Assembly (NCBI GenBank): GCA_029876055.1
Contig: CM056875.1
Coordinates: 2,046,001 to 2,110,000 of the forward strand
Direction of reading: 5' to 3'
Source of the DNA: Madurella fahalii
Taxonomy: Eukaryota; Ascomycota; Sordariomycetes; Sordariales
Length of the DNA stretch: 64,000 bases
The position numbers and the translations under genes were made by a program. The first letter of the stretch is position 1; every line of letters begins with the position of its first letter. Below, one piece after another: positions 33,341-45,106 of this stretch. The notes beneath the pieces were generated by a model. It ran no database searches. It was given only the letters and a program-made list of their open reading frames with translations, and was not told the DNA's origin.

Positions 33341-33925
33341 ATTATCGCACTAGGGTTTGCTTTGCCAATTTCCTCTAGGGTCACCGGTTCGGCAGCCGAT
33401 CCTCGGTGTAACTAGGCTGGCTTGTTACTTGTTCTCGGTTTTTGTTGTGTCGATGTTCGTTTGAACTCCTACAAACGAGCAGCTGAAAGCTCGGTTAGGG
33501 AAAATGCTGCAAGGCACCCAACACCCAGCAAACGAGACAGGGTGAAGCCGACTGGAGGAAAAGAATCCGGTCAGGCCTGGTGTTGCGAGAGCCGATATCG
33601 TCCCTAAACGCAAAGGACTAAAAGTTTCGGAGGTTTTAATAGGTCGCAACCTACCACAGCGCCCACGAAACCCTTGTAAGAAGCACCCATATGTTTGGCC
33701 AACTCTGCTGCAATTAAAAGCTCACAGTCACACTTTATGGATAGCATTGGAACCTTAGCGTATCAAATGTTCAACTTCAATAACTGAAATTGCCCTCCAG
33801 GACTCTGTCAAGGGACACACACTATCCGGAAGAAGAAACCCACCAAACGCATCACCCAAGTGTGCTGATAACCCTGGATCAGGGCTGGAAGGGTAGGCTT
33901 AGAAATCCACCAAAAAAGTGCGAAA
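33275..33925. other. Upstream region of SEN54 with CT/TTTTC tract
   Basis: Lies between the SEN54 start codon and the 3' end of the tRNA gene, both on the minus strand. At 33297-33342 there is a run of TTTTC-type units, which in the SEN54 leader would be an A/G-rich tract. No ORF is supported. Confidence 0.55.
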
Positions 33926-34020
33926 TGACAAGGACGAGATTCGAACTCGCGCGGTTTCCCATCAGAGAGGAAAGTTTCCTTTACCTAAATCTGACGCCTT
34001 AACCACTCGGCCACCTTGCC
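33926..34020 (-). tRNA. tRNA-Leu (anticodon UAG) with intron
   Basis: On the minus strand the sequence folds as a class II tRNA. The acceptor arms GGCAAGG and CCTTGTC pair over seven positions, with discriminator A at 33926. The D region TGGCCGAGTGGTTAAGGC matches the A-box pattern of leucine tRNAs. The anticodon stem is TCAGA/TCTGA, with loop TT-TAG-G, so the anticodon TAG sits at 33987-33985. A 16-nt intron follows position 37 (33983-33968; a one-base shift is possible). A long variable arm follows and then the T arm GCGAG-TTCGAAT-CTCGT. CCA is not encoded, as usual for eukaryotes. Removal of the intron requires the SEN endonuclease, one of whose subunits is encoded next door. Confidence 0.93.
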
Positions 34021-35878
34021 TGGATGCCTTTTAGTAGCAAAGTCTCACAATGGTATTACGCGATCGTTGTAGGGTAGTGACCACTACCCCGATTGTGGGC
34101 TTGAAACCGCGTATATAAACAGAACAATCAATAGTGATGCCTTTCCCAAACGGCTCGTGATCAAATCAGCATTCCCAGCTTTGCATAGATGTGAGAGCTT
34201 GCCCAAGATTGCATCCAGGATCGGTTGAGCCGATCAACCGTGATAATGTAGATGCGACCGTATGCTTTGAGCCGACGCAGCAATGGACTCAAGAACAAGC
34301 GTTCTAGGTTTACTCAGACTGTAGCAGAGCTGGATCAACCCGCAGTCTTGTCCCAAAGTGAAGGTCAATGTTGTCCGGGCCTCAAGCGGTGCTTAAGGGG
34401 ATACCGGTTCGTTGCTTCGTGGTCCTTTTATGCACGGCTCACATACGACACGACCAACACTGAGAGCTCAGCTGCGTAGCACGGCACCTACGCTAGCGAA
34501 CAGTGATGGGACACACCTCGAGGGTGTCGTTGAGGGTGTTGCTTAGGACTGCCCGTTTGCATCGGATAGCCGCAGCCCCAGGAAGTGACACAGCCTTTTC
34601 TGCATATAGGGTTCTGTTTGTTGGGGTCGTTGTTTGTATCGTAAAATGGCTCGGTTAGATCCGACCGTCTCCGACCTCAATACTGAAGGTAACCTCTGTT
34701 TTCATCGTATCAATGCGGAAAGGCCCCGAGCCCCGATATCTCGCCCGTCAACATTATTCGAGTTGTCTTCCGTGTAATCCTCCCTGCTCAAGCATAGTCG
34801 GTATTTCCAACCCTGTCCGTCGGCGCCTTCTGCCCTCACAAGTAGTGAGAAAGATAACCTGATGAGAGAACAAGCAACGGCAACAAGGGACATACTGAGA
34901 TGATATTGACCGTTCTTCTTATTACAATTGACAACGTAAGATGCGAAACGGCGAGGACGATGGGACCAGAGCGTTATGGCTAGTATCTAAGACAAGGCTT
35001 GAGCAACGGAGGCAGTGTTCTAATGAGAAGCATGCTCCTCGGGAATGTGAGAGTGTGCGTGTGCAGCAGTAGACTGTCCGTTCCGTTTGGGGCGCTCCTG
35101 TCCACCTGGAGAGCGTGGCCCCTTACGTAGGTCATGAATTGTGACACCATTTGATCTTTTGTAGGGCAAAGGAGAAGGAGGCAAGCCTCTCCCGGAGACG
35201 TATATGCTAACAGTGACTTGGATTGAGCCGTTTTGTTTGTGCGTTGGCCAGGTTAGTGGAATTTGTTTTATTAAATTCAACTGCATCGACTAATGCGAAC
35301 ATTGACCGCCCTCTCTTTAAACTACCTCCCCAAGCCATGGCCCGACCCAACACCAGGGAACACCGAGCACAAACGCCAGGCCACACACGTAAACGACTTG
35401 AACCGCCGACTCCGGACATCACACATCGGGCCTCGTAAATCGTGCCATTGGCATACACATCTTCACCTGGATTGCTCTTGCTCCATATCTCCAGCCCTTC
35501 GTCATAGCCCCATCATGCCCATTTGTTGCATATCACGCGTACTCTCATATTGTCCCTCGCCAAGCACCCTTCATAAACCACGTCGTGGATCCAAAATCGC
35601 GTGCGGGGCACTCGGGCGCCTCTGCTCGTCGAGTAGTCCGTCCGATTCGTGAATGATAGGATAGCTGGGAGAACCTGCAAGCAGGCAAGCAGGCGGGCAC
35701 GGTGCCAGTCGCCTGATGCCTCCAACACTCTGGTCGACGGGCATCCCGGGCTCGGCTTTCATGTTCTGAACGCTGGCGCGGATTCTTAGTCGGCTAAGAA
35801 CGGTCGAATCGTTGGTTGCGTGTGGTGGTCTCCTTGATCATATTGGTTTTCCCCAACTGCTCTATGGGTAGTCGATCA
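34021..35878. other. Intergenic region with a 7-bp inverted repeat
   Basis: Contains the 5' flank of the tRNA gene and the 3' flank of the arrestin gene. A perfect inverted repeat, CGGTTGA and TCAACCG separated by five bases, lies at 34222-34240. I see no convincing ORF; the open frames around 35200-35650 look random. Confidence 0.5.
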
Positions 35879-37298
35879 TTATTCGATCAGCATCTTCTTG
35901 ACACCTCCAACCTCGCAGAGACCAAGATGCCGAATCGCTTCTCTCTCGCTTGCTAGAATAATTCTGCGCTCTTCGGAAGAAGTAGGGTTGTTCGGGTCGA
36001 CCATCGATGCGTCTTTCGCTGCTTGCTCAATGGCGTCCATTTCTTCCTTGCAAGCCTGCTGGTCCATTGGGCATACTACAATCGCCTGACGTAATGTGAT
36101 GTCGCGAGCAGAAGTCATATGTGCCTGGATCTGGTGAGAAAGGGCTGTTGAGATGTGAGCCTTGAGCCAAAGAACTTACCTTGATGCTCAGGAAAAACTC
36201 GATCTTGTAGAGCGTGGAAGAGGTCGTAAAGCTCGTCACCTCGTACATCGGAAACCCTGGCTTGCCCCGTTTTATTATCCCATCTGGATCCCTGAGGTCG
36301 CGCGCGGGGAGCACGAGCCCCAAGTTTGTGATGTATCCAGCATCCGGCATCTTTGTACCCACTGTTTGAGTGTGCTTTGCGAGCTTGTTGATCTTCTTGG
36401 TCGGCTCGTCTCCTTCGGGGTTGAACGTGATCTCCTCCTCGATGGTCAGCGTGAGCTTCTGTATCGTCACCCTCCTCGCCTTGTTCAGATAATCCGGGTT
36501 TGGCGACAGCTTGACATAGACTGTGATGGGGTCCAACGGCCCATAGCTCCACCTCGGAAGTGAAATGCCCAATGTCACGATATGGTCCGCCGTCGCCGCC
36601 TTGGTCTCTGGACGGTTGTACATGCCGAACGTCGAGAGGGTATCGTATCGCTGGAGCGGAATGGGGAAGGTATATCGGTTCTGCATGCTGGAGCCCTGTT
36701 GAACAGTGACGACCAATTCGTAATAGGTCTCGGCGATTCGGCTGGGTAGTTGCAAGCTCGCGGGAGGAATGCGACGGTTGGTTTCCTCGCCCCCGCGACC
36801 GAAGGGAATAAATATCTGGAACGGCAGGTCCATGGCGATCACGCTCTCCGATTCCTTTCCTGATACACACCGATAGAGCAGTACTTCCTTCCCCACCAGG
36901 TCGACCGTCTCCCGTCGCGGGGTTCCGAGATGCCGTTTCGCAACATTTTCGGCCGCGGGATGTATCGTCTCTCGTCGCTGAAGACAGATGCGCACCATCG
37001 AAATGTTCACGGGCGCCGAAAAACCTGCGCCTGGCCGGATCTCGACCTTGCCCACAATTCTAGGCTGCAGAGGCCGAGGTCAGCATGTTTGCAAGAGAAC
37101 GACGCATTGCAGCGGGAAAACTGTCATAGAAGCATCCGTCTCAACAGTCCCCCATCGCATGTTGGCATGCGACAGCGGATAAGGCCAGCAGAGGTCGGAA
37201 CTCACCAATGTCGCAGAGATGCCTGGGTAGCCCACCAGGAAGCTGCTGTTCGGTGGGCCCGATATCCTCACGGCCGCAGGGGCATTCGGCGCATTCAT
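35879..37298 (-). CDS. Arrestin-domain protein (fungal alpha-arrestin-like)
   Basis: Three exons (37298-37206, 37064-36180, 36130-35879) encode 409 residues. The sequence starts with an arrestin N-type fold (NAPAAVRISGPPNSSFLVGYPGI, of which SSFLVGYPGI is the strand start; then GKVEIRPGAGFSAPVNIS, IPFG, ASLQLPSRIAETYYELVVTV) and continues with a C-type fold (DPITVYVKLSPNP, VTIQKLTLTIEEEITF, YEVTSFTTSSTLYKIEFFLSIK). Alpha-arrestins usually act as adaptors for Rsp5-type ubiquitin ligases in transporter endocytosis or pH and nutrient signalling. I see no PPxY motif that would dock the ligase, so a different or indirect role is possible. The last exon reads PMDQQACKEEMDAIEQAAKDAS, a helical tail, and ends VGGVKKMLIE. 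An in-frame ATG 12 codons upstream (37334) is possible; I preferred 37298 because the domain starts right after it. Confidence 0.85.
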
Positions 37299-39226
37299 TC
37301 TGGAGTTGGCGCCTAGGTGTCGTTCGCCAGACACTCAATCAGGACAGAGTGGCCTTGTCGTCGTCTTCGTCGTTGGCGTCGTTGAGGCGGGCGCGGCGGC
37401 CTTCGCCGGTCACGAAGGACGGCCCACTGGGTTGAGGCCGGCTCGCAGGCGTCAGGGTCAGGGCTGAGGTGAGAGTGTGGCGCCTATCCGGGGTGAGGGG
37501 TTCCTGGGCGTTGTATCGATAAGATGATTGAGGCTGCGCGGGCCTGGGCATCACATTGGCATCCGCCGAAGCGAGACACAAGGTGTCGCGATCGATTGGA
37601 GCGGTCGACTTCGAGTTGTCTTGTATGATATCGTCGGCTGGGGCTTGGATTTGTTGTGGGATTTGATGAAGCGAAAGCCCGTCTTACGCAGCACGGGATG
37701 CCGCAACGATGCAAGCTGCAGGTCAGGCTTAATCCCCGTAGTCGTTGGGTCGCCGGGAAGGTACCCGGGGCCGAATCGAAAGGTCCCTCAAGCCGCCAAG
37801 TTCTTTGTCTTGTCGAATTCGGCCGACCTTGGTGCGTTGGTCTGCACCGAGATTGGAGCTTGTCGAGCTGGATTACGCTTCCTTTTCCTTACCGCACCAG
37901 TTGGCTTCGCACCCCGCCCCAAATCGGGGCCTTGACAAGTGGTCGGTCGGATCCTGGTCCCAGGAGTTGTATGCGTCTGCACCGCTCGTCACTTGTCACT
38001 GCAGCTGCGACATCCTCCGCAAACGAGTCAGTTATCCCAGCTCAAGATGCAGAAAAGTCTCGTAGAAGCGCACAACGGATGCCTAGGCCAATATATTTGA
38101 GATGGGGGCTGAGGAAGGGTTTGCGACGAGAAAAGATTAAGTAGGGAAAGATACCTCGGGAAGAATGGCTGAGCTCCAATGTCCCGGTGTGTATGCAATA
38201 ATTATTACTGGTACTGTACAATACACCAGCTCTGCCGGTGGGTGGGGGAGGACGGGCTGACTGTCACAAGATTGACTAAATCGGCGGAGAAAATGAGAGG
38301 GTGGCAGCCTTACGCTGATGAACCTGGTGCCTATGCCGAGAGAACCTAGAAACCTCCTTCATAAACGCCGAATGCAAGGAGCAGGGCACCCTGGCTACAT
38401 CGAGTGGGCATCCCGCATGCTTCCCACAGAGGAGCAAATGCATTATCTGGGAACCACCAAAGAAACAAGATGTGATGAAGCAATGACTTGAGAAATATAA
38501 ACAGTACTGCAGGACAGTACAGCAGCAACTTAGCGTGATTTTACCCATGGTTACGATAGTTATGTGCAATGAGTAGTCTTATCTTAACGCCACGCAGTAC
38601 CTTCGCTGTGCATCTGGCCGGCCATTTTAGGACGAGACGTGCAACGCCCGCTCCTTGCCCCAGGAAGGATCTAGCAGAAACACACGGCCATCCTGCTGCC
38701 ATGGGAACGTCGGATGAGGGCAAGATGGATACCGCCATTGATAGAGTCTTGCTGCAACCGGAGAATCAGGGCTTTGAAGTAAGACAGGGTATAATAGCTA
38801 GAACCGCACCAACGTTTGCTCCAGCCACACTGTGTGCGCGATGCTGACCCGCTATGAAGATTGACTAGGGTTGAGTTTGGTTAGGCTCAAGCAAACAGGA
38901 TGAAATGAAATGACGATGTACGACACTCGGATTGTGTTCTCTCCCCAGGCAAGGCACCCCTATTGGAATGTGGTAGTGTACAGTGTACGTATAGTCAATT
39001 CCGGCTTGGCTTCGATTGCGTGCAGTGTCCAGTTCGTCATACAAATGGTCCAGGCGAAACTAGAGGTGGTCATAGCTTCATGGCTTAGGGGCCAAGCTTT
39101 CTCCTGGCGATGTCCAGGGGCCTTGGCCAGAACCCCTGCCATTGCTTTTCCTCACGTCATGGGATGTCGCAGACGAAACGATGAACCACCACCAATAACA
39201 CGACCAGATACCGAGTCCTCCCGACC
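37299..39226. other. Divergent intergenic region of arrestin and Cyp10 genes
   Basis: About 1.9 kb between divergently transcribed starts. The region next to each gene should be promoter. The open frames inside are of random composition, and no RNA gene or repeat is recognised. Confidence 0.5.
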
Positions 39227-39804
39227 ATGTCTGTCACGTTGCATACAAACCTCGGGGACCTCAAAATCGAGGTCTTCTGTGAGAGCGTCCCCAAAACAGC
39301 CGAAGTAAGAAGCCTCCCCATCCCTCCTCAAACCCCACCATACCTGAGCCACTAATAACACCCCCCCCTCACTTCCAGAACTTCCTCGCGCTCTGCGCAT
39401 CCTCTTACTACGATGCCTCCCCTTTCCACCGACTAATCCCCTCCTTCATGGTCCAGACAGGTGCGCCGGCGCATCCGAGCCCGCCGGACAACCCCAAGGG
39501 CGGCCGGTCCATCTACGGCCCGACCTTCGAGGACGAGATCCGCCCGGGACTGCGACACCACGAGCGCGGGGTAGTCAGCATGGCCAACAAGGGCCCAAAC
39601 ACCAACGGCAGCCAGTTCTTCATCACGTTCGCGGCCGCGCCCCACCTGGACGGGCTGAACACAGTGTTTGGCAAGCTGCTGGGCGATGAGTCCCTCGCGA
39701 CGCTGGCCAAGATCGAGGCAGTCGAGGTAGACAAGAAGAACAGGCCGAAGGAGGAGATACGGATAGAGAGGGTGACGGTGCACGCAAACCCGCTGGCGAA
39801 GTAG
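39227..39804 (+). CDS. Cyclophilin-type peptidyl-prolyl isomerase, Cyp10/PPIL3 family
   Basis: Two exons (39227-39304, 39379-39804) encode 167 residues, a minimal single-domain cyclophilin without a signal peptide. It starts MSVTLHTNLGDLKIEVF, typical of PPIL3-type members, and has FHRLIPSFMVQTG, MANKGPNTNGSQFFIT and the LDGLNTVFGK loop. The active-site Arg (FHR), Phe, Gln, Ala (MAN) and second Phe (QFF) are kept, while the cyclosporin-contact Trp is replaced by His (PHLDG) and the usual His near VFGK is Asn, as in other PPIL3-like proteins. After MVQTG there is a Pro-rich insertion (APAHPSPPDNP) that seems characteristic of fungal Cyp10. PPIL3 relatives are found in spliceosomes. The gene is convergent with HSF1. 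Confidence 0.93.
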
Positions 39805-40837
39805 AGAGTTCCAGGATAGAGGGGAGATTTTTCTAGAGACGCAACCTTATGCTTGCCAGGCGAACCTGGTCGGGGCAGGGTATAGGAATGCAGGAAGGCA
39901 CGCAGGCAGAGGGGCTGAGAGTTGGGGATACACCAAGCGTTCCCCATCCAGGTCAGCACGTGTTATCCCTTGCTGGCCACCTCGGTTGTAGAAGCCGATG
40001 GGGCCCGCCATAACGTGACAGAGCTGAGTCTGTCTACGTCCTCAAGCGTCGTTGATGATCACTGGGCAGCAGGTGGCTGGCCGACTCAACTGCCGGGTCC
40101 AAGGCTCTTCGAAAGAAGGGGTTCATCCTCCGGGTTTAACAGTACTAGACTCCGCCGTCTAAACTACCTAGCAACGCGACTGTAAGCTGCTCAGATCCTC
40201 TACTCAGCGACAAGTACAAGCATCTTTACACAGTTGTTCCTCTACAATGCCCCTTAAAAAAAAACTGTTGTTGCTCTGTATGTACGATTGTCATGACGTC
40301 GTATCTTCCTTCCCTTACTTTGCGCTTCCTCAGCGGCATAGTTGGAAAAAGCATCCCTCAGGAAATACTCTCGCTCTAGCCTCGAACCATGCCGATCCGT
40401 TGCAAAAGAAACCCTTTCCTCCGTTCTGTTCCGTTCCTCTTTCCGAGAAATAAAACACAACCAGGTTCCGCCCACCAAGTTTTCATGTTCTGTGAATAAG
40501 AAAAGAAAAGCAGCACCATGCATGCCACAGGGCTGATTTAACCACGACAAGATTAGGAAAAAATGAAAAACAAATGGGCAGAGGGGATATCTAAGAGGTG
40601 CAATGCAGCAGTAACCAGCCAGTCCTCAACACGCCCAAACCCCTTAGATCCATGGACCTTTCCTTCAACAAAAGCTCCCAGGCACTGGCACGATACGCCC
40701 CACGGTCAAAAAAAAGAGCGGAGAGACACACCCGCACCCGCACCCGCACCCGCACCCACACCGACAGACGGTAGCACACAGCCCTCACCAACGTTAATGC
40801 TACGCCCGCGCTGTCAATCGGCCGCCCGCGATGGGCA
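39805..40837. other. Intergenic region between convergent genes
   Basis: Holds the 3' flanks of Cyp10 (plus) and HSF1 (minus). A short minisatellite of CACCCG units is at 40729-40760. No gene is supported. Confidence 0.6.
40729..40760. repeat. Short CACCCG hexanucleotide repeat
   Basis: About five uninterrupted CACCCG units just downstream of the HSF1 stop, probably in its 3' untranslated region. They read as CGGGTG units on the HSF1 mRNA strand. Likely a length-variable simple repeat. Confidence 0.85.
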
Positions 40838-43261
40838 CTAACCCTTCCTGCGGCGCTTAGTGCCCCGATGGTCCGGGCTATTCGTATCAAACAGCTCGCT
40901 GGGCGTGACGTCCTCTGTCCCCGCCGTGCTGGGGCTGTTGGCGGCCGACGTCGTCTCGAGCACGCGGCCCGTCTCAAAGCCCGGTGCGACATTGTTGCCG
41001 CCGCTGCTGCTGCTGCTGCCGTCGCTGTTGTTAACTCCATTAGCACTGGCGGCAGCTCCGGAAGCACCGCCGGGGATGAAATCAGCCGTCGCCGTCGTTG
41101 TCGCCGTGTTACCATCCAGACTAAAGTTGAAATCCCCGGTGGCATCTCCGGCGTTGTGTATCCCGATGCCATCAAAACCGGCGGCGTCGTAGTTCGGGTC
41201 CGAGAATGCGTTGGCGTTGATGAACTGGTCGTAGTCGACATTGTCAAAGTAGCTCGTGTTGGGGTTGCCGTGTTCGTCGAGCCCCGGGATGCGGCCAGAC
41301 GGGCTGAGCGGGCCGAGCAGGCTGGTGAGCTGGTCGATTTGGGTGGCTTGCTCGCTTTGGAGCCGCTGGAGCGCCTCGAGCTGTGCTTGCGTGGCCTGTA
41401 GTTCGTGAAGCGGTGGCATTATAGGGATCGTGGACAGGATGGGCGAGAGCGACGGGCCGGAGACCGGGAGGGCTGGCGTGGCGACCGCCGGAAGCGACGT
41501 GGCTGGGCTGGTGACGGGGATGGCGTTGGACACCCCGGATCCGGGAAGGGTCGGGGAAGTGGTGCCGCCCGCCATGATGCTGAGCATCTTCGAACGCTGG
41601 TCGTCGCTCATGCTCGCCGACGTTTTGGCGGCCATGTCTGTGAGGTCGATCCCTGAGTTGCTGACGGCATTTGTGTCGTGGATGATTTTCATCATACCTT
41701 CTTGAGGGTTGCTCTGCAGTTCGTTCTTCATGTAAGCCGGCGATGTGGTGTCGTTGGGAGAGACGTCAAAGAGCTCGGTGACTGTTCCCATCTGAGGCCC
41801 TTGGTGGGTTACCTGCGGGACCGGCGGGACCGGCGGTGACGGCGTGGTGGACGGAGACATGAGTGCTGCTTTATTTGCTTGCTGGTGTGGGATTGGGGGC
41901 AATAGACGTTGTTGCCGCTTTGGAGTGCCCACTGCCGACGTGATATTCTGCGGCCGCTGGTTGACGAACCCGCCAAGGTCAACCACTCCGCCGCCCGGGG
42001 ACATTTGGGGTTGGCCATGCCCTTGAGAGTTGGGTATGATGCTCGCTAAGAGGTCTTGCACGCTTTGGACGCCGCCCTGCTCTTCCAGCGATTTCCTAAA
42101 CACGTTGGCTAGAAAGTTGAGGATAGCATTGATCGAATTCTCGTGACGCTCGTGCATGTTTTGAAACATGACGGCTTGTTGATAGAGTTGGTTCTGGTCT
42201 TGCCGCATCTTAGTGAGCATGTTGGAGATGGCGACTTGCTGCTGCTGGAGCCTTTCGATTTGGCTCTTGACCTGTATTAAATCCTTCTTCTGCAGCGGCC
42301 CAAGTTCGTTAGACACGGGCCCTCGGCCAACATGAGCCGATGTCAGATTTTGCCCGCTGTAAGCCTCTTCAGCAGCGGCATCCTCGTCACTCTCACCCTC
42401 GGCGTCCTCCTTCTTCCCCTTCTTCTTGCTGTTGCCGCTCTTCGGCTTATTGATTAGCCACAGGAGATTTGGGTGGCCGCGGCGGAAATAGGGATTGTAG
42501 TATTCGCTTGGGCTCTTGTTCTTCCTCTCACTGGCTTTCATCGAGTTATCGGAGAGACCCACACGCTTGTGGAAGCCATACATGTTAAGCTGACGGACGA
42601 ATGAGGCATAGTTATTGTGCTTGAAGAGCTCGGGAATCAACGTCTTGGCAAACTCATCTTCGTCGAGGACAATGAAAGAATCCCCCTTGTCGGACCAGCG
42701 GATCAGGTCGGTGTTTCTCGACTCGTCCAGAAAGCTGCCTTCTGGTCAGCGCAATGCAACACATAAGCGGGACATGGGATGAAGAGCTACGAACCTGCTA
42801 AGTTTCTGGACGAAGGGGGGTATCTGCTTTCTCTTGGCTTGTGCCTCTCTCTTCGCCCGCTGAGCCATCTCCTCTAATCGATCGATATTATCATGCTCAT
42901 CCATACTCGCATTCGCTGCTTGTAGATAGGCTGGTTCGTCGGTGAACCCGGCCCAGTTATCAGTGCCGTGGTCGAAGGAGGACCTTGCGCCCGAAGGAAC
43001 CAGGGCTCGACTGTTTTGTCGTCGTGCGAGAGCTGTCGAAGGGGCCGGTGACGGCTGCCCGTACGCACCCGGAGTCGGCATCATCGCAAAGGAGTTCACG
43101 GCGGGCGAACCGGGGTCGACAAACCCGTTCCCGTCTACACCACCGTTCCACCTGAACATCTGGTCCGCTTGCACCGGGGTAAAAGGCTGCTGCATCTGGG
43201 GTATGGGGACCATTGGAGGGGCACCTGAAGCAGGTCGTTTCCGCGGGTTAGGCGACGACAT
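40838..43261 (-). CDS. hsf1: Heat shock transcription factor (HSF1)
   Basis: Two exons (43261-42795, 42734-40838) encode 787 residues. The ATG at 43261 opens MSSPNPRKRPASG, a likely nuclear signal. The HSF DNA-binding domain spans about 147-255; the intron lies within it, after KLS. It has PPFVQKL, SFLDE...LIRWSDKGDSF, FKHNNYASFVRQLNMYGFHK (recognition helix region) and SPSEYYNPYFRRG...LLWLINKPK. A Lys-rich linker is followed by the HR-A/B trimerisation coiled coil (about 303-367; LIQVKSQIERLQQQQVAI, then LNFLANVF). The long C-terminal half is rich in Ser, Pro, Asn and Gln with acidic patches and is probably the activation region. HSF1 binds nGAAn repeats and drives chaperone genes. The linker between the DNA-binding domain and HR-A/B is unusually acidic (EDAEGESDEDAAAEE). 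Confidence 0.95.
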
Positions 43262-45106
43262 ACCACACGAGAGCGGTGCTTGACCAGCCTGGGCCGATTC
43301 GAGACGGCCCACGTCGCCAGCAACGTCTCACGACACGTATCGGGCCGGCTCTCCAGGTAGGAGGCGATTCCGGAGCCGTGCAAGGTCTGCACTGATTCCA
43401 GGTGTCGGCGCGGTCTAGCAACGCGCCTAACGGTCGCTTTCTCGGTTTCTGGGTCCGGCAAGGCCGCGCGCGGAAGAATCGACGGTGCGCAGCTAGTGTC
43501 GCAGTTTGGCGGAGTGCTAGCGAAGCGGTCCGGGAAACGTGGAGACGGTATACACCCAAGGTAGGTATTTATATCCTCGATTCGGCTGGCGCTACTCAAA
43601 GGCAAGGCTCGACCGATAGACGCAGGCACCAAGGCGGCTTCCAGGCGTCGGCTGCGCAGCGGCGCTCCTGCGTTATTGTTCGGCTCGGCAAGAACAAAGG
43701 CTCTGCTTTTGTTGTCGCAAAGTGCCAGTACTGCGTGGCGATTGTCTCGCTGATGCGACTGCGCAATGGAGCTTGTTGACACTGGAGCCTCGAAGCTAAC
43801 AATGCTGGGTCGGTGTCTTAACAGACCGTGTTCCCGCGGGGCCTGGTTCCCTGTCCGTGAATGGTGCGCCAAAGTGCCGTGTTAGCGGGCAAGCGGTGTC
43901 AATGGACAAAAGCAGAATGGTGTCGCCCTGGCGCTGCTGGTCACTAATGCGGAATGAAGGGATCGGTCGATCGGGCGGGGGTTGAGAAGACAAATTTGTC
44001 ACGGTTTAGAACAGATTCTTGGCTAGCAGTTGTAGCTTCAAGTCCTTCGTAACATCACACAATGCAGTGGACACTCAGCGCTGTGGTTGCGACCCATCAG
44101 CGGTTTTTCGCTTGGCGATTCAGCCAATCACCTGCCGTAGTGATAACAGCCCCACTGGCGGGGTTTATCCTGATTATCACGGTATTATCATGGACACGTC
44201 TTGTTCTTTTGCCCGTTGTCTCAAGATGCCGCCTAGCTAGGATACAAGCTTGTGAGTTCTTCTAGGGTTAACCAGGCCAATCCGAAGCTGCCTTAGTTAT
44301 ATAAAATAGACAAGAAAGACCCGGACCGCAAGCGATGACATCAGGAACCGCATACGGCGTAAAGACCGACGTGGTCTGCGACCGGTTGGATCACGCAATT
44401 ACAACCAGTTGACATATCAGTGTAACAGCATTCCCTACAACTGGTGCATGCGAGAGAACCTTAGTATTGGTTGACTGCAAGGTCCAACGCATAGCTGACG
44501 ATTAGAAGCTCTTGAAGCATGAGGAGGATAACGTGGACCGTATCAGTGCGCCCAACTAGCCACTCCTGGGAAGAAGGTCATCTTGGTTCCTGTTACTGAT
44601 CAGACTGCGGTTAGTTGTGCCTAGGGAGGAAGTTGGATGGCATGGAAAGTAGGAGGGGTGGGGGGAGGAGGAGGAGGAGGATAGTTAAGGATGGAGGAAT
44701 TGTAAGGCGAGTGATATGATCGACGTATTGCCGAGTCGAACCCGGTATTTCCGTGGACGTCCAAAAGGCCCAATTGCCACTCAATAAAGAACTGGTTTGA
44801 GGTCTCTAGGCACCTGTTAAAAGTATATACCGCGGGTAAAGACATCCTGGAAGACCCTCACTAAGGTGCACAGTACGCAAATGTTTCCCAGCGTATCTCA
44901 GCCAACTTGCATTAATCTTTTTCAATCGGCCTAAAGCATAAAAATCTGACCGCACATCACGGCGATTCCTAGGGTTCTCGAATAGGCCGATCTGTTGCGA
45001 GAACAGAGCGGGGGCTTTCAATGGATATCTGAAGTCCTCGTGGTTTACTGGAGGGCAGCTGCATGCTAATCTCGGCCTTCCCCGGCTCGGAGGAATTGCT
45101 CCGCCC
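43262..45106. other. Intergenic region upstream of HSF1
   Basis: About 1.8 kb between HSF1 and CWC27, both on the minus strand. It contains the HSF1 promoter. I searched by eye for contiguous heat shock elements (GAAnnTTC) close to the HSF1 start and found none. There is a G-rich tract at about 44655-44680. No ORF is convincing. Confidence 0.5.

Noticed and set aside
37528..38144. Open frames between arrestin and Cyp10 genes
   Set aside because: Several overlapping frames are open at once in G+C-rich DNA; none has a recognisable protein pattern.
40729..40760. Possible telomere-like repeat
   Set aside because: The unit is CACCCG, not the fungal telomere unit TTAGGG/CCCTAA, and it is only about five copies long.
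44728..44750. T-arm-like sequence around GGGTTCGACTCGG on the minus strand
   Set aside because: The stem does not pair beyond one or two bases and no other tRNA element is near.
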